64,000 bases of DNA, taken from positions 418,804-482,803 of the forward strand of contig NW_019091370.1 in the NCBI RefSeq assembly GCF_001949145.1, given 5' to 3'. Of the stretch, positions 23,201-36,392 are shown piece by piece. A program made the translations under genes and the position numbers. Numbering within the stretch: position 1 is the first letter of the stretch; each line of letters opens with the position of its first letter. The stretch comes from Acanthaster planci (lineage: Eukaryota; Echinodermata; Asteroidea; Valvatida; Acanthasteridae). The notes beneath the pieces are model-generated. The model did not search any database, had not been told where the DNA came from, and was given only the letters and a program-made list of their open reading frames with translations.

Positions 23201-24957
23201 CTTGGGCAAATGGGATTTGAATAAGAAAAATCTACACCTTGATTTCAAATCAGTGAGAGTGGTAAGATCTATTGCAATATTGTTATGATATTAGTATTTT
23301 GAATTTTCTGTGGTACATGTAGGTGTTGTGTGGAGAGAAAAAAATTAACAATTGAAAAAAAATCCTTGGGATCAAAGTATTACAAGAAGCTTTCTCTTAA
23401 AATTGAATGATAGTCATAAGTTAACAAGCATTTTGGAGCTATCTTTTGGAGATTGAAAGTTAAAGATTTCTGCTTGTGTAAAGCTTGTATGGTATCCTTG
23501 TTTATAGGGTACTTCGATTTGTGAATCTTGTCTTTATTTACATTCCAAGAAAGAGAAACGAATTCCACAACATCTCCAATTTAGGAATGAACTTGTTCAT
23601 TTGTTTCTTCCTAAGATTGTATTTTTGATAAATTGATTCTTTGTAATGCCCAGATTCAAGGATTTTTGCTTCTTTTGGAGGGAACAGTTAATTCATGCTC
23701 AGTATAGAAAAATTGATGTAAATATGTATAGGTGGTTTATGGAAATTTTTGCTTTACATCAGGTGTCCTTGTGTTAAACATTAATCAGATCTTCCAGTAA
23801 TTTGTTAAAAGAAACTGTCTGTCACATTTGTATGAACAATTCGAAGGCACAGTAATTTTTCATTTGATTATCTTTTAAAGTATATTTTGACAGGTAATTT
23901 TTTCTGAGATCCATTTTCATTGCCATGCATGCTGTGAACTTACTGAGACGATTGGAGTTATGTCTGAACATGTTGATGAACATTGCACTGAGTAAAAACG
24001 CACCTTGCATTAAAGGGTATAGAGTTTTGATTCAGTCAAGGTGAGAACAGGTTGGAAAAATGATGGGCTGTATGTCACGAACTGCATTCCATGATTTGTG
24101 AATGCTGTACTATGTTTTGCACTGTTTGTGTGACCAATACACAAGTCCAGACAGGTTTTAGTGAGTTTACTTGTTGGGCCAATTACATAGCTTTGATATA
24201 GGAAAGGCAGTCTTCTTATGCTTCCTTGGACTTTCCACCATTGGCCAAGCAGCACAGAATTATGAATAATTCCAATGTTATTGCCAGAAATGTACATGTA
24301 CATCTAAGGTTGCCAAAACTTTGTCGTTTGCATGGCTGTCCTGGTATTCTGAAAAAGAAATCTTCCGATGTCATTCCAGATTTTTACTTTTGTAATATTC
24401 CCAGCCTTTACATGCAATTCCATTTATGAAGTAATACACTTTTCCAACATTTCTCCTGGATTCTTGTTACAATTTGTTGACTGGCGTGATCAACCTGTAT
24501 ATTCCTGTCCTCAGAATTAGGGTACATGTATATCTTGAATTGGATTTATCATGAGAATATATGACAACCTTTCTGCACCGCTGTTGCCTTAGAAAACTTT
24601 CATGATAAATTTCTATTAATTATCTATGCAGGTGTATCAAGCCTTGTGTCAATAAGCAATAAAAGTGATACATGTATTTTGAAAACAAGTCTTCTCATGT
24701 CACTCTGAAGGTGTTTTATATTTATGTCAGTTTATCAGGGAATTCCTTTGTATCTGTATTGCACTTATATGCTGGGGCACTGAATTCGGTGGATTGGCCG
24801 GTAAAAAAGGGTAGAATTCTGGGAGTTTTCCGAGTGGTTAATGCATCACTTGTCTTTCAATTTTTTTTGACAGCTACTTAACTACCAGCAATATTTAAAC
24901 CACAAACTTTTCAATTTTGGGGACTTTTTTCATTTTGGATGAAAAAATTTAAATCTG
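20228..24957. other. Intergenic, RREB1 3' flank
   Basis: AT-rich, with no ORF showing a recognisable domain. It presumably begins with the RREB1 3' UTR, but I could not place a poly(A) signal with confidence. Confidence 0.5.
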
Positions 24958-27310
24958 ACAGGGGTTAGTCTTGCATTTTAATTGCTCTTGAGAAATTTGT
25001 TTTTCCTGAAACATTGAAAGTTTGTCTGGTATTTTATTGATTTTACCAAATTCTGGATTTGCGGAAAAAGTAAATTCCCTTGCATTTCCATCAAGATTAC
25101 AAAAATCTTGGTTTGTAGGATAATTAAAATCTCCATGGATGAATTAGCCTTGCATTTTACATATTTTTGGAAACTTATCATTTCAGCAAGGGGTTAGCCT
25201 TGCATTTTCATTCTTTTTTTTTTATTTCAAAGTTTTCTGGAAAATTAAAAACTGGCGGGGGTTACCCTCTCATTTTAATGAATTTTACCGAAAATTCTTG
25301 GTTTGTTGAAAAAATAAAATTCAAGTGTTTAGCTATCCATTTTGAAATAACTTTTCAAAATTCTTGGGTTCCAAAAAAAAAATCTGCAAGGTTAGCCTTG
25401 CATTTGTATTAGTTTTTTTGAGAATTTTTCATGCAAAATTAAACTCTCCAAGTGTTTAGCTATGCTTTTTCACTATGTTTAAACATTCTTGGTTTGCAGA
25501 AATATTAAAATTAGCAAGCAGTTAGCCTTGCATTTTTCTTTTATTTCACAAATATTCTTGATTTGTAGAAAAAATCTGTAAGGGGCTTCACTTTGCATGT
25601 GTATTTAGAAAATCTTTTCATTATTGCCAAAATTTGCATTTTGATTACTTTTTCTTTTGGTGAAAAGTAGAAAATCTGCAAGGGGTTAGCCTTGTGGTTT
25701 CATTATTTCCTTAGAATTTTTTAATTCTGCTCAAAAATTGATATCGAGACGGGGTTAGCCTTGCCTATTAATTAATTTATGAAAACTCTTGGTTGGCAAA
25801 AGCTTCAAATTTCCAAGGGGTTAGCCTTGCATTTTTCTATTATTTTACCAAAATTCTTGGTTTGCTGAAAAATTGAAATGTTTCAGAGGTTAGCATTGAA
25901 TTTTCATTATTTCCTTGAAAATTTCACTTTTTCTGAAGAATTAAATCCACAAGGGGTTAACCTTGCACATATAAAAATTGTACTAAAAGTTTTAGTTTCC
26001 TGAAATACTAAAATCTACACAGGGGTTAGCCTTGCGTTTTTATTTTTTCCTCGGAAAATTTCAATTCTGCTCAAAATTGATATCTAGAAGGGGTTAGCCT
26101 TGCCTTTTAATTAATTTATGAAAATTCTTGGTTGGCAAAACTTACGATCATCAAGAGGTTAGCCTTGAATTTTCATTTTCTAAAAATTTCACTTTTTTTG
26201 AAGAATTAAATCTGCAAAGGGTTAGCCTTGCACATTTATGAATTTTACTAAAAGTTTTAGTTTGCTGATAAATTGAAATCTACGTAGGGGTTAGCCTTGC
26301 GTTTTTATTTTTCCTCAGAAAATTTCAATTCTGCTCAAAATTGAAATCTAGAAGGGGTGAGCCTTGCCTTTTAATTAATTTATGAAAATTCCTGGTTTGC
26401 GAAAACTGATGGTCATCAAGGGGTCAGCCCTGCATTTTCTTTATTAAACTTCTTGGTTTTAAAAAAATTGAAATCTGTAAGAGGTTAGCCTGGAATTTTC
26501 ATTATTTTCTTGAAATTTTCACTTTTTCTGAAGAATTAAATCTGCAAGGGGTTAGCCTTGCACATTTATGAATTTTACTAAAAATTTTAGTATGCTGATA
26601 AATTGAAATCTACACAGGGGTTAGCCTTGCGTTTTAATTAATTTATGAAGAATTAAATCTGCAAGGGGTTAGCCTTGCACATTTATGAATTTTACTAAAA
26701 ATTTTAGTTTGCTGATAAATTGAAATCTACGTAGGGGTTAGCCTTGCATTTTTATTTTTCCTTCAGAAAATTTCAATTCTGCTCAAAATTGAAATTTAGA
26801 AGGGGTTAGCCTTGCCTTTTAATTAATTTATGAAAATTCTTTGTTTGCGAAAACTTACGATCATCAAGAGGTTAGCCTTGCATTTTCTTTATTAAACTTC
26901 TTTAAGAAGTCTATAAGAGGTTACCCTTGAATTTTCATTTTCTTGAAAATTTCCCTTTTTCTGAAGAATTGAATCTGCAAGGGGTTAGCCTTGCACATTT
27001 ATAAATTGTACTAAAAGTTTTAGTTTGCTGAAATATTGAAATCTATACAGGGGTTAGCCTTGCCTTTTAATTACTTTATAAAAATTCTTGGTTTGCGAAA
27101 ACTTACGATCATCAAGGGGTTAGCCTTGCATTTTTCTTTTATTTTACCAAAGTTTGCTTAAAAATTGAAATATATAAGAGGTTAGCCTTGAATTTTCATT
27201 ATTTGTTTGAAAATTTTAATTATTCTGAATAATGAAATCTGCAAGGGGTTAATCTTGTGACTTATTTCCTTAGAAAATTTTAATTCTAAACAAGCATTAA
27301 TGTCTGCAAG
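24958..27310. repeat. Satellite-like array of ~66-bp units with higher-order structure
   Basis: Roughly 33 degenerate units, each marked by GGGGTTAGCCTTGC or a variant, spaced mostly 60-72 bp. The proximal third is more diverged. From about 25880 the units fall into distinguishable types (after the core: CACATTTATGAATTT; CGTTTTTATTTTTCC; CCTTTTAATTAATTT; CATTTTCTTTATTAA; AATTTTCATTATTTT) that recur in fixed order. Type-A units begin near 25949, 26214, 26544, 26661, 26977 and 27241. The spacings 265, 330, 117, 316 and 264 fit a five-unit block of about 330 bp with unit losses. Non-coding. Confidence 0.9.
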
Positions 27311-27311
27311 G

Positions 27312-27377
27312 GATGGACATTCATGTTTTGTAACATAGAGGGCAACCCCTTTATGTTACATAACATGAATGTCCATC
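27312..27377. repeat. Long near-perfect hairpin at the satellite boundary
   Basis: Inverted arms of about 31 bp starting GATGGACATTCATGTT and ending in its complement, with 2-3 mismatches and a loop of about 3-4 bases. It sits immediately after the last satellite unit. A palindromic element remnant, a recombination product or a transcribed hairpin are all possible. Confidence 0.85.
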
Positions 27378-28281
27378 GGGTGCTTTATCTTGGAAACAAC
27401 TGTCATCATTCCTCTCATGAAATTGGAAAGATAAGGGCTTTAATTTTTCGGGTCAAAAATTCCAGTCAGTGTAGGCATCATAAAAAGAGGCTTTTCACCA
27501 GATAAATTAAATGTATATTAGCAACATAGGAATCAGGCACGAAAACTCAATATAAAAAGGTAACAGTTGAATATGCCAAAGAGGTTCAGTTAATTTTGTT
27601 TATTTCCTCAAGAATCCGCAGATTGCCAGACTGGACAAATCCACTGTCACAGAAAACATCCACTTATTGACTCATTACACAACCGTACAAACCTTTTAAT
27701 CAAGCCACAACAATGCATGAAGGAGAGCAGGCATACTCAAGATTGGGCACATACCAATTTCAACTCAGATATTTACAATTGGTGAATATTTATACTGTAC
27801 ATGGATAGAAACTGTACCCACACCACTTCCCTTCACCAAACTCTACATTTGTTTTAAGATTTTAAGGGTGAACACGAACTACCAAAGGTTAGCTATAGGA
27901 AGATAACATGTACACAGTTGAAAATCTCCAAGAATGCACAAAATCACAGAATTTACAAACCAAACTGACATCTCTACACTTTATATCTAGCCACGCTTTA
28001 CAAGTAATACACACCCACAAAAGCAATTGGTTTGTATCGCTGCATTTCACCCATGATCAATCACAGAGGTCGGAACAATAACAGAGGAAATGGAAGGTGG
28101 CATTCAAATTCACGATTTGACATCTAGTCTGGTTTTTTTTTCTTTTTGAAATGACGAGACTAATGGAAGGTGACATTAATATTTACGAGGTGACATTTTG
28201 GTTTGATGTTTTTGTTATTTTCTAAACTGCTGACGGAAGAAGGGTAAGTACTCAGGACTATTCTACCAATGTATGACTTTT
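27378..28281. other. Spacer downstream of ZNF341
   Basis: Probably includes the ZNF341 3' UTR on the minus strand. No coding potential seen. An AATAAA on the minus strand overlaps the stop codon (28281-28286) and is unlikely to be the functional signal. Confidence 0.5.
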
Positions 28282-31200
28282 TTATTGTGAAATGTTTATT
28301 TGTTCATGGCTCTGGCTTTGTTCGACCATTTGCCCAATGTCAAGGAGTGCGATGGCCGTTGCATTAGCCGTGGCAATCTGGTCACTAGTGACTTCCTCAA
28401 CATTGACCACGGCATGTGTCTGCTGATTCTGTAACTCTGATGTTATTGCTTCAAGATCCCTCTCAATCTCTGCTGTTGACCGATTACTGATCTTCTTGAT
28501 GGAGTCCGTTGTGGCTTCTGTTGTTTCTTCCGCTTCCCCATCCATCGTAGTCTTGGCCACTTCAAGCTTGTTCCTGGCTACCGCCTCTTTGCACTGCGCC
28601 CACATTGGACAGCGGTGGAATTTCAGATACCTTGCATAAGCAAAGCCCTTGTTGCATCTACTGCAGCGGATTGGGTAGTCATTTGAGTGGGTCAACATGT
28701 GCTCATTCAGGTTGGGCCTGCGAGTGAATGCCTTGGAGCACTGCGGACACTTGAACGGCTTGACGCCACTATGAGACACCATGTGGATGCGCAGGGAGGC
28801 AAAATTCTTGAACTCCTTCTTGCAATCGGAGACATTGCGAAACGGACACTTGAGCTTCTTCTTGGGCCCATGCATCATTGCTTGGTGCTTCTCAAGCTTT
28901 TCTTGCCGACGGAAGGACTTGTCACACTGGTCACACTTGTGGGGTCGGGTGTTGGTGGCAGGGGCATGATGGGTAGCCATGTGAGCCTTAAAGATGGCAG
29001 GTGTACTGAACACTTTCTGGCAACGTTTGCACTGATGCATGCCGTCCTTGCTGGACTTCTTAGAGGACAGGTTACGACGCAGGAAGTGCTGACAAGGGAA
29101 AGCATTCTTACAGAATGGGCAGTTGTGGTGATGCCTGGTGCTAGTCAGGTGTTGGCCCAGTTCCTCAAGACTAGTGAATTCCTCTTTACATCTCTGACAG
29201 ATAAACTCCCTGTTGGTGATGTAAAGATATCAACTTGTGAACACCAATGCCTCAGCAGAGAATTACAATTGCAAATACAAGTATTGGAATGTTTTCAATG
29301 AATCAAAACCTTCTCAACATGGAATCCTCTAGATTCTGTTGAAATGGACTTACTTTTGTTCTTCTGCTTCTTGCAGTTTTGTGGGTGAAGTCTCAGTTCC
29401 TTGGTCACCTTTATCTGGGGGGGAGAAGTAGAACGGTTGTTGACCTATAATTATTGTACAGAGCAAAAACTAATGTACTTTTATTCAATCTTTTAACTGA
29501 CTGAATACCTTCAAAATGAAACCGACGTTAGTTCCTTAACCCCAGCCATATCCCACATGTAGGAGTTGAGGATTGTTAATGTTAAGGAGCTCTGTCTCAA
29601 AGCAACCATGAATTGAATTTTACAGTTTGTCTTATTCCCGATTCCCTCCAAATACAAGTTCACTTTTTGGTGTTGATAAACGCAATGCTCGGAGTTTGAC
29701 TGATTGCAAACTGTTTAGTAACTGCCAACGTTAAAGGATCCAGGAAATGAATTTTTCTTACAATTACATTTAGTGTATTTATGTACTCATCTTCCATGTA
29801 TGAAGACTGTTTGAAATCTTTTTTGAGTTACGTGAACTGAACGGTGCACTTTTTTAAACATTAAAAATTGACCAAGCATTTCTGGACAAGTGAGGGCGCT
29901 TTTGCTTTGATGTAAATCCAGGAAGACATGGTTCAGGTTGCATGTTTTCATATTCAAATTGTGAACCCCAAATTTCCTATCTGGGAACATTTCTGTGAAA
30001 AGGATTTTTGCTGGATTATTGCCATATACTTACACAGAAATAAATTGCCAAAGAAAATGAAATCTGCCATAGCAGTGGTTAAAAAAATCTAGAAATTTTC
30101 TATGCACAAATCGATGCAACATTGAAATTTGGTGCCTTGGATGACATCATAGTTCTGTTCATGAATATGCAAATTTCATTTGCATAAAACCAAAAAAGCA
30201 TCAAAATATGGGTTAAAATTGCAAAACAAAAATTTAAATGAGGTTAATTGAAACCCAAAGATGCCATTTCAAGAGTTTTTAGTAAAATTTATACAAATAT
30301 TTCTATTTTCTGGTTCCTTTAATGGTAGGGGGACTGTGAGCATCATCTGACCTCTCCCTTTCATTGTCATTACCTTCGGTGCCTTCTTCTCCTTTGTTCT
30401 CTGCTTCCTGCGCCTTCTGAAAAAGTCCAATTCACACGAAATAACGACACTGTTACCAAAGTCCATTCAGCCACAGTAGCTAATGAGTCAATTCAACCAG
30501 TAAGCTTGACAGGTTTATAGCCATGAGTATGCCAAACCATAGGCTGTATTACATCTTAACATTAAACTACTTGTTAGATTGATTAAACCAATGAACAGAC
30601 ACTTTTGCGTGGTAGCCATCTTGCAGAGCAGTTCTTATGTTTCACGGGGAAACCTCCTTTGTCCCTACCCCATGAAACAAAAGCATGCAAACCCTCCATA
30701 GGAACACACTTACTACTGAAAGGCATGTGAGCAGAGACCAAAAGGCATATTCCAAAAGAATAAATTCAGCTTTGACTTTGCTTTCGCTGGTTCCAGTCAG
30801 AGCTTGAACATGTGGTTTCCAACACTGCTTTATAATGGTAGGAACCAATGAAACCAAAGTCTAAGCCAAATCCACTCATTTCAAAACCACTTGTTGACTG
30901 AATAAAGACCTCTATCTTTTGACTTAAAAATCATATGATTCAGTGTTCTCATAAGGAAGTATGGACTCATACTGAGCTGGAATCTCTGACGTCAGTGACC
31001 TAAGAATCAGGTAAACCCAAAATTTAAGACCAAGCCTAGGTCTGATGAAGGCCCTCAGTTAAACCCTCACTTTAGTTTCAAGAACAACACAAGCAGCACA
31101 CTCAAACCTACATGCCACATGAATTCCTCAGTGAACATCTGCTGAATATCAGAGTGCACACTAAATTAGCCATTGAACAAAGAAACAGACGAGGAAAGAG

Positions 31201-34200
31201 AATTTTCAAACTGACCATTTCCAGCAAAGCAGCCCGGGCTGTAGAGCACTTCTTATTGCGCATCATGTGTGTCTTCATGTTGGACTTCTGAGAGAAAGCT
31301 TTATGGCAGATCTCACACTGGAAGGGCTTCTCACCAGTGTGGCTTCTCATGTGCTGCTGCAGGTCAAAGGAACCTACAAACATTTTGTTGCACTCGGGAC
31401 AAGGCTGCAAAGGGGGGCAATAAATAAGACAATTTAGTAAGGTAGGTGATTGAAGACACAAAGATTGCAGCAGGGTTAAAGGTGAAGGTTGAGAGGTTAA
31501 CAATGAATAGTTTGCTTACATGGTGCTTGGGCAAGCTTCGATCCATGTCCTCTGGCAAATCCTTGTGGGTCATCATGTGTTTTCTGACAGTGCACCTCTC
31601 AGCAAACATCCGGTGGCACTTGGGACATTCAAACGGCTTCTCTCTAGTATGATACCTCAGATGTCGTTGAAGCTCATGGTTCCAAGGAAACGTCTTGCCA
31701 CAGTACTCACATGAGTGAGACTTCTTGGAAGGTGGTCGAGGCAGTCGCTCTCCTGATGGAGAGACGTATGCCTGTCTCTTACGGCGGGGTTTAGGTGAGC
31801 TTGGGGCAACTTTGGGCTTCCGTGGCTGCCTAGGTTTCTTAGGCTTGGGGGCTGGCTTGGTCGAAGGAACGTCTTTAGGGGGTTGTTGTGCAGGGGTGGA
31901 AATGATGGTGAAGGTACTAGGAAGGGTATCATGTGGGGTGTGCAAGATGACTGCATGTTGTTGCTGTTGGCTCTGTTGTTGCTGCAGTGACTGTTGTTGT
32001 TGCTGCTGTTGTTGATGTTGTTGCTGCTGATGCTGCTGCTGTTGCTGTTGTTGTTGTTGCTGTTGTTGTTGCTGTTGTTGTTGCTGTTGTTGTTGCTGAT
32101 GTTGATGCAATGAGATAGGAGTACCTCCAAGGTGAGTACTGCTATTAGAATGGGTGTATGTTTGCTGATTGCTGGTGGCTGTAAGTGAACAGAAATTCAA
32201 AAAGCACACAGCAAGCAATCAGAGTAAATCTTCATCACCAACATAAACTCTTCAACTGAATTAACCCTGGTTTCAACGAACTGACAAGTTCTCAAAATTT
32301 GAGAGGTTAGTATTAACTTACCTACGTGTATACCCATTTGTGTATGGGGTGCTATGAAAGGTCCCGCAGGCATAGTCATTGCTGGTCTTTGCAGCACTGT
32401 GTTTTGATATTGATCCATATTGGTGTAATTGGCCACAGGTAAACCCTGGTCCCCAAGAACAACCTCTGACGACACCTGCATGTGGGGGGAGTGGCCCATA
32501 TTGGTGTAGGTGTGTCCTCGGTTATGCTGTTGCATCATGGGATGGCTGTGCGAGACATGGATACTGGTAGGCATACACTGAGTCTGTTTGTGATTCATGA
32601 ACTGACTGATGGAAGCAAAGCGGCGTTTACACTTGCCGCACAGGAAGAGGTCATCCTCCCCACAAACTGTTTGGAACAAATTGAAAAAAAAAGTTCATCA
32701 AAATCAAACTCATAATTCATAAACTGTCACAAATCTCAGCATAGATTCTGCATTACTGTCAACTTGGAATTACACCAAAATGAGAGGAATTTAAAAATGT
32801 ATGGCAAAATCTTTCTTGACAGTATTTTTCCTGTCACTCTGAGATTTGTGACTTTGAGACACTGACGGCAGCAGACATACTGGTCCTTATTCAAGGTACT
32901 GCACATGCTCAGAACTGGCAAAAAGGGCCGGTATGTTTATCGCCACCAAGCGTCTCAAAGTCTCCCATTGGAACAAGACATGTTCTGATCTAGGAGTCAT
33001 TGGTCAGTTAATGATTCATTGGTAATTGCTGAGTTCTTTGTACCTGTGACTGTCGTTTGTACAGCATGTTGGGGCTGTCCATCCATCAGACAGGTACCCT
33101 GCTGACTGGTGTCCATCACTACCATACGAAAAACAGATGTCACAAATACAAAATTAAGATCACCTTTATTAAACACATTCATTTTTTATTGTGACTGATC
33201 AATCAATGACACAAAATATTGGAAAATCTGGCAAAATGATCTATGGAGAATATGACATTATGGCAGATACTTCAAGTGAGAAGCTTTTAAACACAGCACC
33301 GGGGTACCTGTTTTCAAGTAAGGCACCTCAATGCACTTTTAATGTTAAGCATGTTGAATATGAAAGAAACAAGATAACTGACTGAAATTTGAGCCATTGA
33401 ATTGTTTTTTTGAAATATAGAACAAACTCAACCTACACATTGTTTTAAGTTTGGAAATAAGTTCAGTGCCCCCAAAAAGCTGAAAAAACATAAACTTTGT
33501 AGAGTCCTTACATCCATGGATATTTGCCATGTCATTATATTGATAAAGCAACTTCATAAGAAAAAATTGTTCTTATAAATGTCCAATAATTTAGAAAACT
33601 AGAAAGTCTAAATGTGAGCTTGGGACAGTCTGACAGAAAGTTCTCTCTTTTGGCAATTTCATTTGTAACTGAAATATTTTCCAAAATCCAAACTGTTCTG
33701 AAACCAGAAGTTTAATATACATTTGAAGAAATTTCTTGACTCATTTTCTACATTTTGCTAACAATGTTTTGTTGGATCAATCACTTGACTACCAGGTCCT
33801 AGGCCTGTACTATTTTGAAGAGTTTCGACTTCAGACTACACCGGTGAGTGCACAGCAGTTTAAAAAAGATTAAACTTAAAATTTATGAACAATGCAGGGT
33901 TCTATAAAGCAACTAGTTCAACACAGAGAACCCCCACATCACTTCAACCCCCCCCCCCAATAATTTGCAGAACCATGGAGGATGTTCTTATTCCTCCATG
34001 GTGGACCAGGCCGTAAAATCAGAATTGTGGCCAATAAATAACAACTCTGTATAGTTTAATCTCCTCACCGCATAATGTTAATTGTGATCTAGTGCTTTGA
34101 CCCAATTTTTTTTTTCGTTAAGAAACTATTTTCACGATTGAACCATGGAGGTAGGCTACCTCCATGATTGAACTGAACTGTTTATGTTGAACCGAACAGT

Positions 34201-34584
34201 CGTAAACAAAAGGCCCAAACTTTAAGTCGCCAAGAAAAGTAACTCAACGACCCGTGCAGTGCACTCCCTTTGCAGACTCGACAGAACACGGCAAGAATGC
34301 TTCGGTTTTGCTTTCGTGCACGACGACATAAAGCGGCTGTTTATTTTTCTATATCAATGGCGACTGTTTCACGAAGTCTCGCCATTGTAGCAATAACCTG
34401 GAGAAACGGTCACCATGTTGAGCGTCAAAAACCCCTTGTCCTTACGCCAAAATACAACCACTCTACCCACAAATTATCAGTTTTAGCGGTTCGTGGTAAT
34501 TCATGGTAAATCTATTCGGCAACGAGATGAAATAGAAAGATTTAATAGCTCACCCGACAGGCTGTTGAAAATCGCCTCCGCCAT
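28282..34584 (-). CDS. ZNF341: ZNF341 orthologue, C2H2 transcription factor (8 exons)
   Basis: Nuclear C2H2 factor. In human, ZNF341 binds and activates the STAT3 and STAT1 promoters. Exons 5' to 3': 34584-34554, 33118-33044, 32666-32322, 32178-31520, 31404-31216, 30416-30374, 29414-29354, 29209-28282. All phases chain to about 776 aa (human about 850). The N-terminus [10 protein letters not shown] matches the human MAQTIFEALE-type start. The first finger, [13 protein letters not shown], is diagnostic. Exon 4 has a polyQ tract, then a [12 protein letters not shown] basic linker, then fingers. Exon 5 has one finger pair ending [16 protein letters not shown]. Exon 8 has two atypical then several classical fingers, including an insertion-type finger ([13 protein letters not shown]). 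Donor GTGAGC follows exon 1. Exons 6 and 7 are short and acidic, and are supported by phase and splice sites only. Confidence 0.9.
31965..32105 (-). repeat. CAG/CAA repeat encoding polyglutamine in ZNF341 exon 4
   Basis: Read on the minus strand, the tract encodes more than 40 Gln interrupted by His, Ser and Leu. The longest uninterrupted run exceeds 20 Gln. Mixed CAG and CAA codons suggest an old, stabilised tract rather than a pure trinucleotide expansion. Confidence 0.95.
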
Positions 34585-36238
34585 TTTAATGCTGAACGAC
34601 GCAGTGTGCAGAAAATTTATATCCTACCGTTCTAATGGACACGAATGTATATGCGAATTCTCCACCCTGTGTCTCCTTAAGAGTCGAACATCAGTTTGAG
34701 AATAAAGCTCTCCTAGAGAGGATTATCAGATAAATTTAAGGGTACAAATTATGAAGAAAAGGAGATTTCTTATGGCGTTTGTCCAGATGATCAGTAGTAA
34801 AATGAACCAATGGCAGTCCCAAAACTAATAAGCATAAAATAGCCACAGCCCAGCGAACACGTTGTCGCTGGCACTCAACGGCTGTTACTATTACTGCAGT
34901 TAAACCATTGACGCGCGTGGGAACCAGTATATCTCCAGCGGAAGGATAAACTTGCAGCACTAGTCACGGTTTGAGCACATCGTCTTATGAGTAGACGTTC
35001 GCCGTCTTGCAAATTAATGTAGATCGCCCTTGGAAAACGTTAAGGCAGGTTCTAGATCGCCAAAAGTTCCAGAATAGGATTTTATACTGAGGCAATCGAC
35101 TTAGCACACCAACCTTATTAACATCTATAATTATGTATTTGTTAGCAGCCGGCCATCATTGCTTTATAAAGAGTAGACCTTGATTTAATACATTTCACTA
35201 CAAATTCATGTGGAGCCATGTTGACACTTGTGCCGCCTTGTCACAAAAAGGCTTATCATTTAACACAAAATAAAACCATACATCCTCATCTTTCAAATGA
35301 TGAACCCATTCATCCTATTATTTCCAAATTGTTTCTTCCAACACAATTCACCACATCTCGGAAACAATCCCAGATTTGCTCAAGCTTCTTTTTGCATTTG
35401 GACTTAGAACATTGAATAGAGGGGCACTAGATGGCTCAGAAACATTTCTTAATGTGTGGGAAACAGATGAAGAACACTATAATAATGGAGAAATAATGGA
35501 CTAATACAGAATAAAACAATGAAAATTTTCACATTAAAATAAAAACAAGAAATGAAAAGAAAGGTATCAAGATATACCTTTGTTATATTTCTTAAGACCC
35601 GGAACTGTTGGCTTGATTCTTGGGAAGTGAAAAATCTATTTATAGATAATAAGCACCCTGATGTATTTTTAAATTCTATAAATAAAATTTAAAAATACAT
35701 CAAAAATTCTATAAATAGAATTTAAAAATACGTCAGGGTGCTTATTATACAAAGTATATGTACTATTAAACATCCTGAATGCAAGAACTGTTTTAACAAG
35801 TCCATTCCAAAATGTAATTCAAACTGCTTTCGTTCTTTGTCTCCTTCAAATTTTGGATAGGAACTGTTCAAATGGAAAAACATGTCTATGCTGGGCTAAA
35901 GTGGGGTGGCAGTGGTGGAACTTTCACCGCCTTGGTTGAAAAATATCAGTCTGGTTTTTCTTCATAAGGAATTTTTCCTGGCCAGATGACCAAACAGCTC
36001 AACAGCTTAATGTGAATTAAATGATTGAGGAAGCCAAGAAATGCCAAGAAAGGTTGATAGTTTGGATCGAACAAATCCCTTTTATCAGTTGAAAAAGGGG
36101 AAAATTTGTTAATTTATTGCTGAATGCTGGTCTAAAAAGATGTCTGTGAAGAAAGCGGTTTTTCATTTTCGTTCATCCAACAGAATATTTAGCACCAATT
36201 ACAGGATAAAGTGATAATTAAGAAGACAATGAAGAAAT
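34585..36238. other. ZNF341 upstream region and spacer
   Basis: Includes the CpG-containing ZNF341 promoter/5' UTR area (34200-34700) and then AT-rich spacer containing a palindromic element (35646-35748). No coding region seen. Confidence 0.5.
35646..35748. mobile_element. Palindromic MITE-like element
   Basis: Arms of about 31 bp beginning ATAATAAGCACCCTGATG, with one mismatch to the inverted right arm. The centre holds a further inverted ATTTAAAAATACATCA copy. About 103 bp, non-coding. Confidence 0.65.
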
Positions 36239-36392
36239 GTTCAGCTTTAGAGGTGGGAGGAAAACCCAGAATGAATATTCCAGGGAAAACCTACAGTCTG
36301 GAAACCAAATCCACATGCTGACCTAGGTGGAATTCGAACCCGGGTCGCAGATGTGGAAGGCGAGGAAAGCGCTGCTACACCAACCTGTTTCC
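36238..36392 (-). mobile_element. tRNA-derived SINE fragment
   Basis: On the minus strand, GTTGGTGTAGCAGCGC (A-box-like) is followed by GGGTTCGAATTCC (B box, complement of 36329-36341). Next comes a tail with GGTTTTCCCTGGAATATTC and GGGTTTTCCTCCCACC, the layout of invertebrate tRNA-SINEs. The 5' end runs into a 13-bp tandem repeat. Confidence 0.6.

Noticed and set aside
24958-27310. GGGGTTAG words suggesting an interstitial telomere
   Set aside because: They occur once per ~66-bp unit, not as tandem TTAGGG repeats.
24958-27310. Regular repeats suggesting a CRISPR array
   Set aside because: Animal DNA, degenerate units with no unique spacers and no cas genes.
28687-29301. 204-codon plus-strand frame
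   Set aside because: Antisense shadow of ZNF341 exon 8, which has zinc-finger codons on the minus strand.
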